Shown here in pieces: positions 24,141-34,639 of a DNA stretch of 60,000 bases. Numbering within the stretch: the stretch's first letter is position 1; each line of letters starts with the position of its first letter. The translations under genes were made by a program, and so were the position numbers. Source of the DNA: Cristatella mucedo (taxonomy: Eukaryota; Bryozoa; Phylactolaemata; Cristatellidae); NCBI GenBank assembly GCA_009760855.2, contig WPIO01000090.1:250001-310000 (forward strand), read 5' to 3'. The notes under the pieces are model-generated. The model was not told where the DNA came from. It saw only the letters and a list, made by a program, of their open reading frames with translations, and did not search any database.

Positions 24141-24299
24141 ACATTCCCGAGATACTGCTCTACTTTGTGTTTGCAATGACGTCTTGTACAACGCTGATCT
24201 GGCTAGAGCCTCTTTCGAATGCGTTTAGATCTCTCAGCGCGTCTCGATAGCTTAACTGGGATAGATCCAAGCTAAGCTGGGATAGATCCGAGCTCGGTA

Positions 24300-25660
24300 A
24301 TAGAGTTGGTCTTCCAAGGAACACCTCAGGGTTTGGTCTTAGGCTCTCTTCTCTTCACCATATACCTGCATGCACCATTCAATACTGTTGATCACCAAGC
24401 CCTTCTTGAGTGTCTCTCATCTCACCTGGGCGTCACTGGAACTGCACTGCAGTGGCTAGGTCATGACTCAGTGGGAGAGTCCAGAGCATTGATGCCAACG
24501 GCCAAAAATCACCCAAAGAGCTTCTAAATACGGAACACCAGGGTTCTGTGCTTGGTCCACTTCTTTTCACAACTTACACTCTCCCTATTGAAAATATGAC
24601 TTCCAGGCAAAATCTTGGCTTTCATTTCTATGCAGACGTTATCCAGCTGCACATGTGCTTTGATCTCTACCTGCCTTCCAGCTAGTCAAACTCTTTACTC
24701 CCATGCAGCATGTATTGCTGACTTTCGCCACTAGATGATAGCAAACTTCTCAAAATTGAAGGATGATAGAACCAACTTACTGCCAATGGGCTAACCAAGT
24801 TTGATTCAGAAATTGGAAAACCTATCAGTCAAAATCGGCTCTGCCAGCACTTCTCTTGTAGCATCTACGAAAAATCTAGGCTCCTTTTCCAAAGCGACCT
24901 TTTAGTAGGCGGCGACATTAGCTCCACGGTCGAGTCTGCCTACTTTCAGCCGCAGAACATTGCTAAAATTCGGACTTGCTTAGACAGTGATACCACAACT
25001 AAATTGGTCCATGCATTCGTGACATCCCGTCTCGACTTCCGTAGCTCACTGCTTGCTGATCTACCGGTTTGTGCAATCAGGTGCTCACAGCTGGTGCAAA
25101 ACTCTGCAGCCAGGCTTAGCTATCTCGAGCATCGTAGCTGCCATACGACACCACCTCTCGACACGTTACCTCTCGACACGTTACACCTCCGACCTGCACC
25201 TGCTTCCCATCAAGCAGCGCATCGACTTCAAAGTGTTGTCACTCACTTTTAGGTTACCTTATTCTTCTGCTCCAGCCTACTTATTCGACTTCTCACCAAT
25301 CAGATTTGGCATCGTCCCATCCATTCGTTTGAGTCAAGTAATTTAGCTGTGCCTCGAACCAACCTCGAAACCAACATCTTTCTCAGATCGGCGTTTTGTT
25401 CGTATGCCCCTAAAGCCTAGAACTCACTGCCGACTTACATCACGACATCTCCTTAATTCACAACAGTTTAAATGTAGCTAAAACGCATTTTCCTCACAGC
25501 ATATGCCGGATCTGTGTGAGTTGTCCTTTGTATGCTTGCTTGTGCTGACACTATGCATGACACCACAAACCATGTTGACATGCTTCTTCTAAAGTTCATG
25601 TAAAGCGCCTAGCCAAAGATTCGACATGGGCACTATGCAAATATATTATTATTATTATTT
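24300..25660 (+). mobile_element. LINE A, RT-containing copy with rearranged 5' part
   Basis: The + strand shows a PQGLVLGSLLFTIYLHAPF word at 24326-24380. It is followed by VDHQALLECLSSHLGVTGTA (upstream in a normal RT), then a second GSVLGPLLFTTYTLP word and YADV (the YADD site, mutated) near 24630. VHAFVTSRLDFRSSLL lies near 25004, then 3' UTR, hairpin-like sequence and (ATT)n near 25640. The motif order shows a rearrangement or nested copy. Many stops. Confidence 0.78.
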
Positions 25661-26245
25661 ATGATGTCATCACCATCACAATCTTGACTTTCATTTCGAA
25701 GAAGTTAGGTGCGGCTCTACTCCTCATTTGATATTTACTTCCTTCGAGCTTTGCTCAGCATCCGACTCATTTAACTCTCTCACAGCCTGCATAGGATAAA
25801 TTCGCACGAGAATGCCACTAATATCGTGAAGCTAAATGATGATAACACCAACCTAAGAGTCATATGAAAGCTTAGTGCCATTCTTAAGCTGGAAGACCTC
25901 ATCCTCAAGCATCGCTCCTGTTCATCTGGCACCTCTTTATGGAGCCTACATGTAATAGAGACGCTTATTCCTAGATGACATGCCGTTCAATAGGCACATT
26001 GCTTCTACTTTCAAGCGGAGACACATTGCCGAAATCAGGGCCTGCTCAGACAATGATACGAGAGCCAAACTAGTTCACGCGTTTGTGACATCGAGCCTAT
26101 ATTACTGTAATTTTATTTACTCAGGACTCAGTGACGTGCCCTCAATCATCTTCAACTGGTGAAAAACTCGGCAAATTGTCTGGCATGTCGTCGACGACGT
26201 TGCTGTCAAATCCATTCACTTCTAATCGAGCTTTACTGGCCATAT
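25661..26245 (+). mobile_element. LINE A-related, old RT fragment
   Basis: Starts right after the ATT tail of the preceding copy. The frame near 25980-26160 reads KRRHIAEIRACSDNDTRAKL then VHAFVTSSLYYCNF, aligning with RT C-terminal sequence of LINE A. Heavily mutated and 3' truncated. Confidence 0.6.
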
Positions 26246-26559
26246 AGCAAGCATTGAATCAACCCCAAGATCTTTCTTCTGGCACTAAGGTCCCGTCAGT
26301 TGCATGTACTAGCTACCCATCTAACCTCCTTGCTCCTCCACTGCTCTTGCACCACTTGCTCCTGTGCGTACTGTTGGCAAGCTGTATGGAAACCTATTGG
26401 CCGTTAGGCCGCCTTTGTGTTGTAAGACCCGAGATAATGAACTTTGAGCTTGGCTTTGAGGCTAGGCCGCCGAGTTAAAACTGAAGACCACTTATGAAAT
26501 ATCCACAGCAGGCCGAGGTTTTGGAGGAGTCTGATAGATAATTATAATTTCAAAATAGA

Positions 26560-26665
26560 ATCCTTTTTTAGCGCCCAAAGAGCACCTTAATCTCTATTCA
26601 GGTGCTTCACAAGTGCTACGGGGCTCGAGCGCACGACCTCGGCGATCAAATCAGGTATGCAGTGA
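26560..26665 (-). mobile_element. SINE S1 partial copy
   Basis: Minus-strand tail AAGGTGCTCTTTGGGCGCT preceded by CACCTGAATAGAGATT, and B box GTGCGCTCGAGCCC. The head is missing or diverged. Confidence 0.65.
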
Positions 26666-26737
26666 GATTTACGTGCATGTAAGACTCACGAACAGGTGCA
26701 TAGCGTATATATAATCTAAGGTAAATTTAGAGTATAT

Positions 26738-27150
26738 AATGCATTCATTTGTATAATGCCCTAAGAAAACTTAATCACTATTCAGGCGCTTTAAGTATGC
26801 CACAGGGCTCGAGCCACCGACTTCGGCCAGACCTTGGTCGGGGCGAGCGCCTTGTAATGTAACGTATCTCCGTCTGTAACTCCACAAAGCCACAAAGACT
26901 ATTTGGGTGTTTCGCAGGAGAGGTTCGTATAGCGCACCCACAGCCTAAGCGGCTTCCAGTACGCATTCGGTAGCCTTAATTGCTCTCCTGACTCTGCTAT
27001 GCTTCACACTCTCTCCTTGCTGCGTGAGATGAAGTCTGTTGGCTACCAAATGCGTACCGAAATATACGCCCGCATAGTCTTTATGGCTTTGTGGAGTTAC
27101 AGACGGAGATACGTTACATTACATTAGGCCAAACCAGCTCGATAACGACT
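26738..27150 (-). mobile_element. SINE S1 split by a fold-back insertion
   Basis: The S1 tail, body and most of the head occupy 26738-26852. The remaining head (TCGAGCTGGTTTGGCC on minus) resumes at 27127. The two parts are separated by an inverted pair of LINE B 3' ends, with TAATGTAACG against CGTTACATTA at the borders. Confidence 0.75.
26853..27126. mobile_element. Fold-back structure made of two inverted LINE B 3' ends
   Basis: 26853-26973 is a minus-strand LINE B 3' end and 26975-27126 is a plus-strand one. The outermost 45 or so bases are near-perfect inverted repeats: GTAATGTAACGTATCTCCGT then CTGTAACTCCACAAAGCCA, and the reverse complement at the right end. The inner parts differ by a deletion in the right arm. 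Confidence 0.82.
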
Positions 27151-27399
27151 TGGTCAGCAGCCCTTCGAGCGTATATAGGTTAGGAACCTAAAAATAGAAC
27201 ATTTGTATAGGGCCATTGGATAACTAAATCTCTTCCTAAGCACTTAAAAATTGCTGTAGGGGAATAATGTCAATATCTGACTGAAGACGCACTCTTTGGG
27301 TAGCGTTCTGCCGGTCGGTGAGTCCCAGCGTTGCGAGTTCGCTGCTGCAAGTCTCGGCTTATCGCGGCTACATCGTATGCGGTCTTTAGTTCAAACTAT

Positions 27400-27795
27400 G
27401 TGGCCTAGCTCAATGTCCGTCATCGCCAGGCATTTCCGGAGGGAATGAAAATCTGGAACTCGCTCCTGGCTACTGTCATCGCACGTAATGAATTTGCAAG
27501 TCTTAGCTAAAGACGCATCTATTTCGCTAAGCTTTCCCGTCGCTCCTATTAACTCGATCCTTTTGGTTCCTACGTGCTTTGCTTACATAATTGTAAGTTA
27601 TTCAGTGCACGTTACATGCTAGAGTTGCCGGTCAGCTGTGCCCCAGAAGGTTTGTTTGAATGCTTATGCAGATAGGTCTGAGCATGGAACCACCCCTGTC
27701 ATTACCAATTGGTTATTGATCCTCTTGCTGTCGCAGCGCGCCTGGATAGAGATTTAGTTCTCTTGGGCCGCTATAGAAATACATATTATTATCGT
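27400..27795 (+). mobile_element. LINE C, 3' end
   Basis: Degraded RT C-terminus (WNSLLATVIA-like at 27450-27485) and a 3' region. The tail is a hairpin (GCGCCTGGATAGAGATTTAG then TTCTCTTGGGCCGCTATA) and an ATT tail, the same hairpin type as LINE A and SINE S1. Confidence 0.65.
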
Positions 27796-28439
27796 TTTTA
27801 ATATCGGAAAATTTGGTATCAGGAGTTTCTGGAGAGCGCAGTCGCATGGGTGAGGCTCGGACCGCTCGCGCGTTCTGGCTGACCTGACGCTGGTAGCCTA
27901 TACAGTACAAAGGTCATTCGTTGCCTTTGTAGCCGACCGCATCGAGTATTTCTGAGAATTCTTTTTGATTGCGGACATTTGTTTTAAATGAATGCGGGTA
28001 CAATTTTGAACTGCAACTGTCGCGTAGTATGCTGCTAGAACACACTTCTACTGCTGAACGAATGAGGCGGTAGCTTCAACTGACCTGTAATTGCTCTTTT
28101 TGTGAACTTTATTGTGGCGCCTTCACGAATGATGCTTTCCGGTCGCAAAAGAAAATTCTTGCATACAGTTTCGTGATCTGGGTCAAATTACGAGCGCGAC
28201 CTGGCCAAAGGGCCACGAGCGCCGCTGCACGCAGAGAGCCGGTACGAGATAGCAGAAACGCGAGGAGTCATCGAGACGAAGCCATCAAAAACAGCCCAGC
28301 AGCACCGCCGCGGGATTCGCACGTGCCCTTTTCTAGTTCCATTGCTGCTCTCAAGCTGCTTGCGCTCCCGCGTCTACATGAGGCTGTGGTAGGCGCGTTT
28401 GGCCAAAACTGACGCACCACCACTAGAGCGCTTCGGAGA
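27796..28439. other. Unassigned sequence leading into the CpG-rich promoter block
   Basis: Becomes CpG-rich after about 28.17 kb. Short open frames only. Confidence 0.4.
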
Positions 28440-28620
28440 GCATCATCCGGTTTTCTCTGGTAGGGGGCCGAGGCGTGACGTCAACGTGGTCCAGCCTAGC
28501 CAATCACGGAGCGGCGAAGCAGCAGAGGTATTACAGCTGCTCGCCATTTTGTCCGGCGGGGGTTGGGGCTGGGGGATAGGTAAATAAATACTCGACGGGG
28601 TCTCGGCCCGCCAGCTACTG
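28440..28620 (+). promoter_or_regulatory. Probable MARK promoter (CpG-rich, CRE, CCAAT, YY1-like, GC box, TATA-like)
   Basis: The block from about 28.17 to 29.16 kb is clearly richer in CpG than the flanking sequence. It contains a perfect CRE palindrome TGACGTCA at 28476-28483 and a CCAAT box at 28500-28504. A YY1-like CGCCATTTTG lies at 28542-28551, a G-rich GC-box stretch at 28555-28576, and an AT element TAAATAAATA at 28581-28590. It lies 0.5 kb upstream of the MARK start codon on the same strand. The motifs are seen directly; promoter function is inferred from their clustering and position. A start site near 28610-28620 would fit the AT element. Confidence 0.55.
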
Positions 28621-28654
28621 CTGAGCGATGGTGACGCATGTGTAACCGCTAAAG
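28612..28654 (+). other. Possible noncoding 5' exon with a very short upstream ORF
   Basis: Downstream of the TATA-like element, sequence up to AAAG at 28654 is followed by a good donor, gtaagg (28655). A plausible acceptor (tctctcag, ending 29003) lies just before the exon carrying the MARK start codon, so a spliced 5' leader is possible. The putative exon contains a 5-codon ORF (ATG at 28628, ending TAA at 28643-28645). Alternatively, transcription could simply run unspliced to 29091. There is no transcript evidence, so this is inference. Confidence 0.3.
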
Positions 28655-29090
28655 GTAAGGAGGTGATCACATCGGTTCGGCGCGCTGGTCGCTTGATTGC
28701 GTGTCGATTTGCTCAGTGCAAGGTTCCGGTTTCCTGCCTTGCTCCGCTTAACGAGATGAGGCTGCTTCAATATGCGTTCTTCCCTTGACCTACCGGAAAC
28801 GCTCGCAATAGCGGCTCTCATTGAACTGTCCACATGCTTTCCTTTCCCTTGGTAGGCGACCAATAGGCCCGCCCGCGCATCACCCCCTCCGCGAAGCTGT
28901 CGCGAACACCGGCTTCGGTGTATGGTCCCGCTGCGGCCCAGTTCTAGCGGGTTCGCGTGTGCGTTTGCGCCGGGTGCGTCGCTTCCTTTGCCGAGTCTCT
29001 CAGCCATCTGCGTTTAGTGTCGCCGACTTATTGCGGAGCCGGTGATTACGGAGGTGCCAGCCCGTGACCGAGATCTCTTGCGGCTGGAAA

Positions 29091-29156
29091 ATGTCGGCTG
29101 CAGTGAACAGCACGCCTGCCAGGCCACTCCGGACCGTCACCGAAGGCGGCGTGACG
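29091..29156 (+). CDS. MARK: MARK exon 1 (start codon, residues 1-22)
   Basis: The ATG at 29091 lies in the context gaaaATGt and is the first Met codon after an in-frame TGA at 29043-29045. It encodes 22 residues beginning MSAAVNSTPARPLRT and ends in phase 0 at a consensus donor, gtaagt (29157). The next coding exon starts in phase 0 at 46894, so the frame is kept across a 17.7-kb intron. MARK N-termini vary between species, so homology cannot prove this exon. Support comes from the strong donor, the upstream stop, the phase match and the promoter-like block 0.5 kb upstream. An alternative first exon hidden in intron 1 is possible. Confidence 0.68.
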
Positions 29157-30134
29157 GTAAGTGCGGTGATAATTTGTAGCCGTTTTGGCCTTTTCGAAGC
29201 CCAGAGTGCTTTGAATTGCAGACCCACAGCAGTAGCTTCACCCGACAGAGGCCACTGAAGTCTCAGCTGACTAATAATTTTATCTTGCATAAGTCTGACC
29301 TCGGCGTATATATCCTGTCGCTTGGTTCGATAGCGCTTATTTCCGTGGTCGCAGACCCACCTTAAATATCGCGGCTGTCTAGCGGTTCGTTCTGTGCCAA
29401 TGGAGATATTTAGCAGCTCTGCAGTGACCGTTGTCGGCCGAGGCACAGGCTGTGCTTCACGACTTTCCTATGGCCATGTTAGCTGCGTGCAGTGATGTCA
29501 TAGGTTGCTCTCCACTGAGATATCACCACGGACTTGTTGGCCAGAGACGGCGGCTGGTTTACTTCTAGTGGTCGCCGTTCTCACCTGCTTAACTTGCTAG
29601 GGTTCTCTGTAGGCCTGTGCCTTGCGGGGCCAGGCAGCATGGCTGTCCAGATGTGCCCGTGAACCCACTTGCGAATCTGGACTGTTCGACGGTGCATCCA
29701 ACTGGCTAACGACTGCTGAAGTAGCCCACAGTGCAGCCTGCTTGCCCACGGTGACCTTCTGAGATCGACACCCGATCTGGTACACCTTCCAGCAGGTGTG
29801 CCAGTAACTCATTCCAGGGCAGGGGATCCTATGAGGATCGTACGATCCTGGTGTCCGGGCAACCATTGATTTAGGCTAGGTAATCTCTGCTGTGATTGGG
29901 AAATTAGCTAGGTCTGTTTTGATGAGATCTTAGAGCCTGCCACCAGCAGCTGCTCACCACTGTGTGGGCACAGTGACCATAGTGATGATGATAGCTAGTC
30001 GTGGCTCGGCAGTCTGTACCCCTCACCTCTGAAAAGATGGTAGTTAATAGAGGCTCCTGTTACTAGCACCAGAATCGAATGAGCAGTTTGTGCAGCCCAG
30101 GCAGTCAGCCTCAGTACCAACGAGTGTGCACCTA

Positions 30135-30161
30135 CCCCCCCCCCCCCCCCCCCCCCCCCCC
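30135..30161 (+). repeat. C27 homopolymer
   Basis: Twenty-seven consecutive C on the + strand within MARK intron 1. The transcript would carry poly-C, and the template strand is a G27 run able to form G-quadruplexes. Confidence 0.9.
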
Positions 30162-30592
30162 GCTTGCACTGCAGTCAGAAGGGCATGCAGGGCAGCCTGT
30201 GGGGTTGGCAGTCCAAAGTCAGCTGCTCTAGTGGGAGATTAGCACCCCGGCAGGGAATGTGGGGGTGCTGGCTGATTTGAGTGCACTGCTCTGTGCCGAG
30301 AGAGTTTTTTATAGAGAATGTCCACAGTGGTCTACCGCTGCTCTCTGCCGAGCTGCTGGAGATTGTGGTGCAATGCAAAGCAATGCTGGGCAGAGCCCAG
30401 CCGAGCCACTCCTTGGCTGCTGCTGCCATCTGATCTTTTGGCTGCTTTGTTGGCTGGCATCCCATCTCTGTCTGTCCCTCTCACCTCTCCAGAGTAAGCC
30501 TGGTAGCTTGCTTGTTTCACGAGGAAATTGGGGTCCTTCTTCGGCCCACCCGAAAGTTCACTCTGGGCAGCAGGCCTTGGTAGCATCCTGCC

Positions 30593-30617
30593 AGCCTGCC
30601 TGCCTGCCTGCCTGCCC
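30593..30617 (+). repeat. (CTGC)n microsatellite
   Basis: About six tandem CTGC units; a smaller CTGC cluster lies near 31330. Confidence 0.8.
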
Positions 30618-31636
30618 TGGCCTGCCTCAGCAAGCTCCAAGTCCCACCGACATATTTCCTTAACCATTATGTATGCCCCCTGTCCATGCACGGTACTACT
30701 CTTGAGATTCAGCAAAGCATTCTCGGTGCGACTTTCGGATCAGGCCTTCCTTAGAGCTCAAGGTCCTGCGAGTGCTGCTCAAGGTTTGGTACGCCTGGCG
30801 GCATCCACTGCAGTGCCACTCTGGCCTGGCAGCCTGTCTGGTAGGACTAGAATGCTGCCGTGTGGCATCTCGTCGAAGGCATCTGCTAGCCAGCGCTTGC
30901 ATGTGAAAATGGTCGAGGATGACCTGCAGTATCATTCGGCGCTACAGGATGCAAGCAGCAACGGCTTCTCGGTCTCACTTCCTTCGACCACATTGCATGC
31001 TGCATGCCGTGCCACCACGGTGCATGTTGCCACTGCTTCATCTTCTGCCGATGAAGCTAGCGATGTCAGGATTTAGCCACTGAGTAGTCGTGGGACGGCT
31101 GTATGTCCACCAGACCACTCCCTAAAGGCAGGTTCACTTTTGAGGTCAGGGCTGGTGGCCATCATTTTCTTGTCTATGCCTGTACTCCCAGCATTTCGTG
31201 GCTTTAGGATCCTGCGCCCGGCAGTTCCTCTTGGCAGGTTCAGCTGGTCAGGCGATGCTTGGGTCGATAGTGTGCCTGAGAAGGAGCTCCCCTCCCCCCA
31301 GGGTGCACCTGCTGCCTCCGTGATTGCCGCCTGCCTGCCTGCCCTGGCTTATTGTGGCCTGGCAGCCTTATCCCCCCTAATGCTTCTCTAAGCCAGTGCC
31401 GTGTTCTTCTGTCAGGCAGCTGGGACAATAGAAATGGTTGGCTGCTGTAGGTAGTCACATCGCAGTTTCAGCCAGGCAGCAGCTCCTTGTGCTCAGTCAA
31501 GCGGCTCCGTGCAGCAGCTCTCATTGGTGTGTAAAAGAAATACCCACCCGGAAAAAAACAGCAGCAAAAGTTGCCTTCACTTTTTTGAGCATGCGTAGCA
31601 ATATTCATATAAAATTGGTGGCTACTAAGCATGGTA

Positions 31637-31762
31637 TTAATAATAATAATAATAATAATACACTTTATAAAGTGCCCTAAGAGAATATCATCTCTTTCTA
31701 GGCGCTTTAAATTTGCTTCAAAGGAAACACGATCAATTGGTGAGTGGTACATGACGCACCTG
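31637..31762 (-). mobile_element. LINE A, 3' tail
   Basis: (AAT)n at 31637-31660, then minus-strand hairpin (AAGTGCCCTAAGAGAATATC with CTCTTTCTAGGCGC) and about 50 bp of 3' UTR. Confidence 0.78.
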
Positions 31763-32104
31763 TGATCAGAGCAAGTTTACACCTTTAAAGAGCGCGTAAT
31801 GCAAGTCGATCAACCTAAAATCAGATCAGATTGCCCGAATAGCATCGTCTAGTCGTAAAACCTGCAAACTTAGACGAGTTCATATGTTTGTGATGCAATT
31901 TTTTGCCAAGATACCTGTCTTGATTCCATTGCTACCATTCAAGCTGATAAAGAGAAAAGTCTTTGAACTTGGCCTCATTCTTCCACTGAATGTTTTTCTT
32001 TCGATTCAGGCCGTCAGTTGAAGGCCAACTTGCACAGGTGCTAGCAGAAATTGCATCAATGATGAAAAGCCGCTCTGGGAGCATATTTCCATTTCTCAGA
32101 GCCC

Positions 32105-32171
32105 TTTGCAGCCAGTGTAAAGCGCCTAGAAAGAGATTGAGTTCTCTGAGGGCGCTTTATCAAGTGCAATA

Positions 32172-32207
<36 letters not shown>

Positions 32208-32208
32208 G
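32105..32208 (+). mobile_element. LINE A, 3' tail with long (ATT)n
   Basis: TTTGCAGCCAGTGTAAAGCG, canonical hairpin, and an (ATT)n tail of about 30 bp at 32174-32206. Confidence 0.85.
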
Positions 32209-32267
32209 AGACAAGAGATGACCTGGAGTTATGCAAACCCCCTTAACTCCACTGTGCCTCTAGATCT

Positions 32268-32350
32268 TTAGCAGAGGTAACATGCTTGAAAGTCACATCC
32301 CAGGACGTGGGTTTGAGTCCTTCAGCAGACAATTCTCGCATAGGCACATA
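32268..32350 (+). mobile_element. SINE S2-like head fragment
   Basis: B-box-like GACGTGGGTTTGAGTCCTTC followed by AGCAGACAATTCTCGC, similar to the S2 head. Partial. Confidence 0.4.
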
Positions 32351-32479
32351 CAGGACAATTCAAACTGAGAGTACAGTTGCTGTGAGGAAGCAATCAGTAT
32401 ATTTTCCTCTGTCTTTTATGTTATGAAGTCTAGGAGAGTAGTAACTTAAGTTGGTAGTGAGTACTTGGTTTTGGGGCAT

Positions 32480-32905
32480 AGGAACAGTAGGCTAGGCATC
32501 GTACCGCCTGAGTTTCCGGCTCCAATCGTTTAGCTATACCTCATAGGATCCTTACATTCTTCGCAGACCGTGCCTTTAGTTCGTATGCTCCCAAAGTCTG
32601 GAACTCACTTCCGACTGGCATCACATTAGAAAAAAAGGTAAAATGCACCTGTTTCTCACAGCATTTGGTAGGTCCTTTTGATTTGTCCTTTGTGTGCTTA
32701 TTCGTGCTGACACTGTGCGTGCTACCACCAACCATATTGTACGTGTTGATTCATTGCATGTCACCACTAACCATGTTATGCTTGTTGACATTGTGCATGT
32801 TACCACTAACCATTTGATCATGCTTCCTTTATAGCATTTTATAAAGTACCTAGGAAGGAAGATTAAGTTCTTTGATGATGCTATGCAAACGTATTATTAT
32901 TAAAG
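32480..32905 (+). mobile_element. LINE A, 3' end copy
   Basis: Degraded RT C-terminus (SAPKVWNSLPTGI-like near 32585-32620), 3' UTR with repeated tgctgacactgtgc words, a degraded hairpin and a short ATT tail. Confidence 0.75.
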
Positions 32906-33700
32906 TGGGGTTTCCAAAAGAGTTGGTCAGAGGCACAACTTAGCGAACTGAGTCAGAAGAGCGAGTAGTATGGTATGAAAGCCTGATTAGGAAGGATTTC
33001 GAATAGTATGACTGGAGCAAGAGAGTAAAGGGAGCTAAAAGTAAGTGATAGTGATGCACTGAAGTCTTGTACGCTTCTTGGTTAGAAGCTTGTGCACATT
33101 GATGAGAAGTGGTGCAATGTGGCAGCCGTGACGTTAGCGACAGACAAGATTAGCTGCAGAGTTTTGCAACGTCTAAAAGTGTCTTATTTGCACGCTAGAA
33201 GACCTGCTAGTTGTGCATTACAGAAATTTTTGTCAGCATGTCATAAATGCATGGGTATGCTCGACTGTAATTCTCTAAGTAAATCCAAATTTTTAATGTA
33301 ATTCTAAATCAGTGGAAGCAGAAGACTTGACTGAAGCTAATGCAGTAATCTGATAAAAGATCATTTTGAACAGGACACCCAGATCCAATGCAAAAGCTAG
33401 AGGGAATATGCCGGTCAAGACGATTGTGAGGGTTAGGTTTTCCGATAATTAGTCAGCTTGTTGCTCCGTCATTCACTGAGACGGTTTGCTGCCCTCTACG
33501 ATAAATTTCAGCTGTACATGCTGCTAAGAAATAGACCGACTTCGACATGCTGGAAGGCTGAGTGAAATGAAGCACCCAGTGCAGCTATGACATGCATATA
33601 AATGAAAACAAACTTAGATTATGCTTCGAAATTACTACGTCAAGAGGGAGAGTATTCTGCCGGTCGGATGGTGAAAATGACTAGGAAGAAGGAAAGAAGT
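32906..33700 (-). mobile_element. LINE A, old inverted copy
   Basis: The minus strand aligns with the RT C-terminus of family A (region around 33090-33230 corresponds to LQLVQNSAARLV). It continues upstream to the YADD region near 33600, heavily mutated. It sits tail-to-tail with the preceding copy and lacks its own 3' hairpin. Confidence 0.6.
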
Positions 33701-34025
33701 GGCAAATAGTAGAGCCCGTGTGTGGATTTGATTGTTGTGTTACTTGTAAAGCAGTAGACGCTGAGACAAGGTATTTAGTTTACTGTGCTGCTCTCTCGAG
33801 CGATCGATAGCCATTGCTACCGGTTTAGCTTGAGCTATGGGTAATGAGGGTATGCAGCTGCCTGCTTTGGCAGAAGTAGGAATATCATCAAGCTGAGGCT
33901 ACTAGGCAAGCTAGCTGCTGAGCTTACTGCATTTCCCCGAAAATAAGACATAGTCAGAAAATACACCCTATAATAATTTATTAGGATGATCTGTAAAAAA
34001 AGCACAGCCCCAAAATAAGCCCTAG

Positions 34026-34225
34026 TTAATAATAATAATAATAATACATTTAGGTAGTGCCATCAGAGAACTTAATCTCTTTCTAGGCACTTTCTATGTT
34101 CTGTAAAGGAAGCTTGATCAAATGGTTAGCGGAGCGATGCAAAGTGTCAGCAAGCATAACATAGAGATAATATGCACAGGATCAGCATGCAAGTATGGTT
34201 CGTGGCAGCATGCAGTGGCAGCACC
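34026..34225 (-). mobile_element. LINE A, 3' end
   Basis: (AAT)n at 34026-34045, a minus-strand hairpin with mutated arms, and 3' UTR words (catgcaagtatggtt). Confidence 0.75.
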
Positions 34226-34639
34226 CATAAGCATATTTAGGGGGAATTCTTATATACATTAATTCTTATATTCTTATATTTAGGGGGAATCTTAGGAATC
34301 TTGGATTATCTCGCCTGGCAGATGGTTTTGCTAGGTGGCTAAAGAGATCTGCTAGTCGGGGATCAGCCAGCACTCACTTCGGTAAAGCCATAAAATACTA
34401 CCCTGCAGAGAAAAGAATATATCAATACTGGTATCCGAAGGAATTAGTGCTTATCTTGCGACTCTTGATATCTCAATAACATCCCATTCAAGGACCATTT
34501 GCTCATATACGTCTATGCCCACATTGAAAATAGAATGGAGAGAAATAAGCGTGCAAACTTTGTTAAGCCTAGTCTGTAAGAAGACACCCTTTTTTGGGTG
34601 AAGAATTCATGAGATCCCATCAATGGCAGCTGTATTGCC

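Larger units (their letters stand above)
29157..31636 (+). other. MARK intron 1, left part
   Basis: No repeat family is recognised apart from a C27 tract and short CTGC repeats. An open frame at 30528-31076 (182 residues) shows no domain and biased low-complexity composition, so I read it as chance. Confidence 0.45.

Noticed and set aside
30528-31076. 182-residue + frame in MARK intron 1
   Set aside because: No known motif, and Ala/Ser/Leu-biased composition that follows local GC content. There are competing frames on the other strand and no convincing splice sites joining it to MARK.
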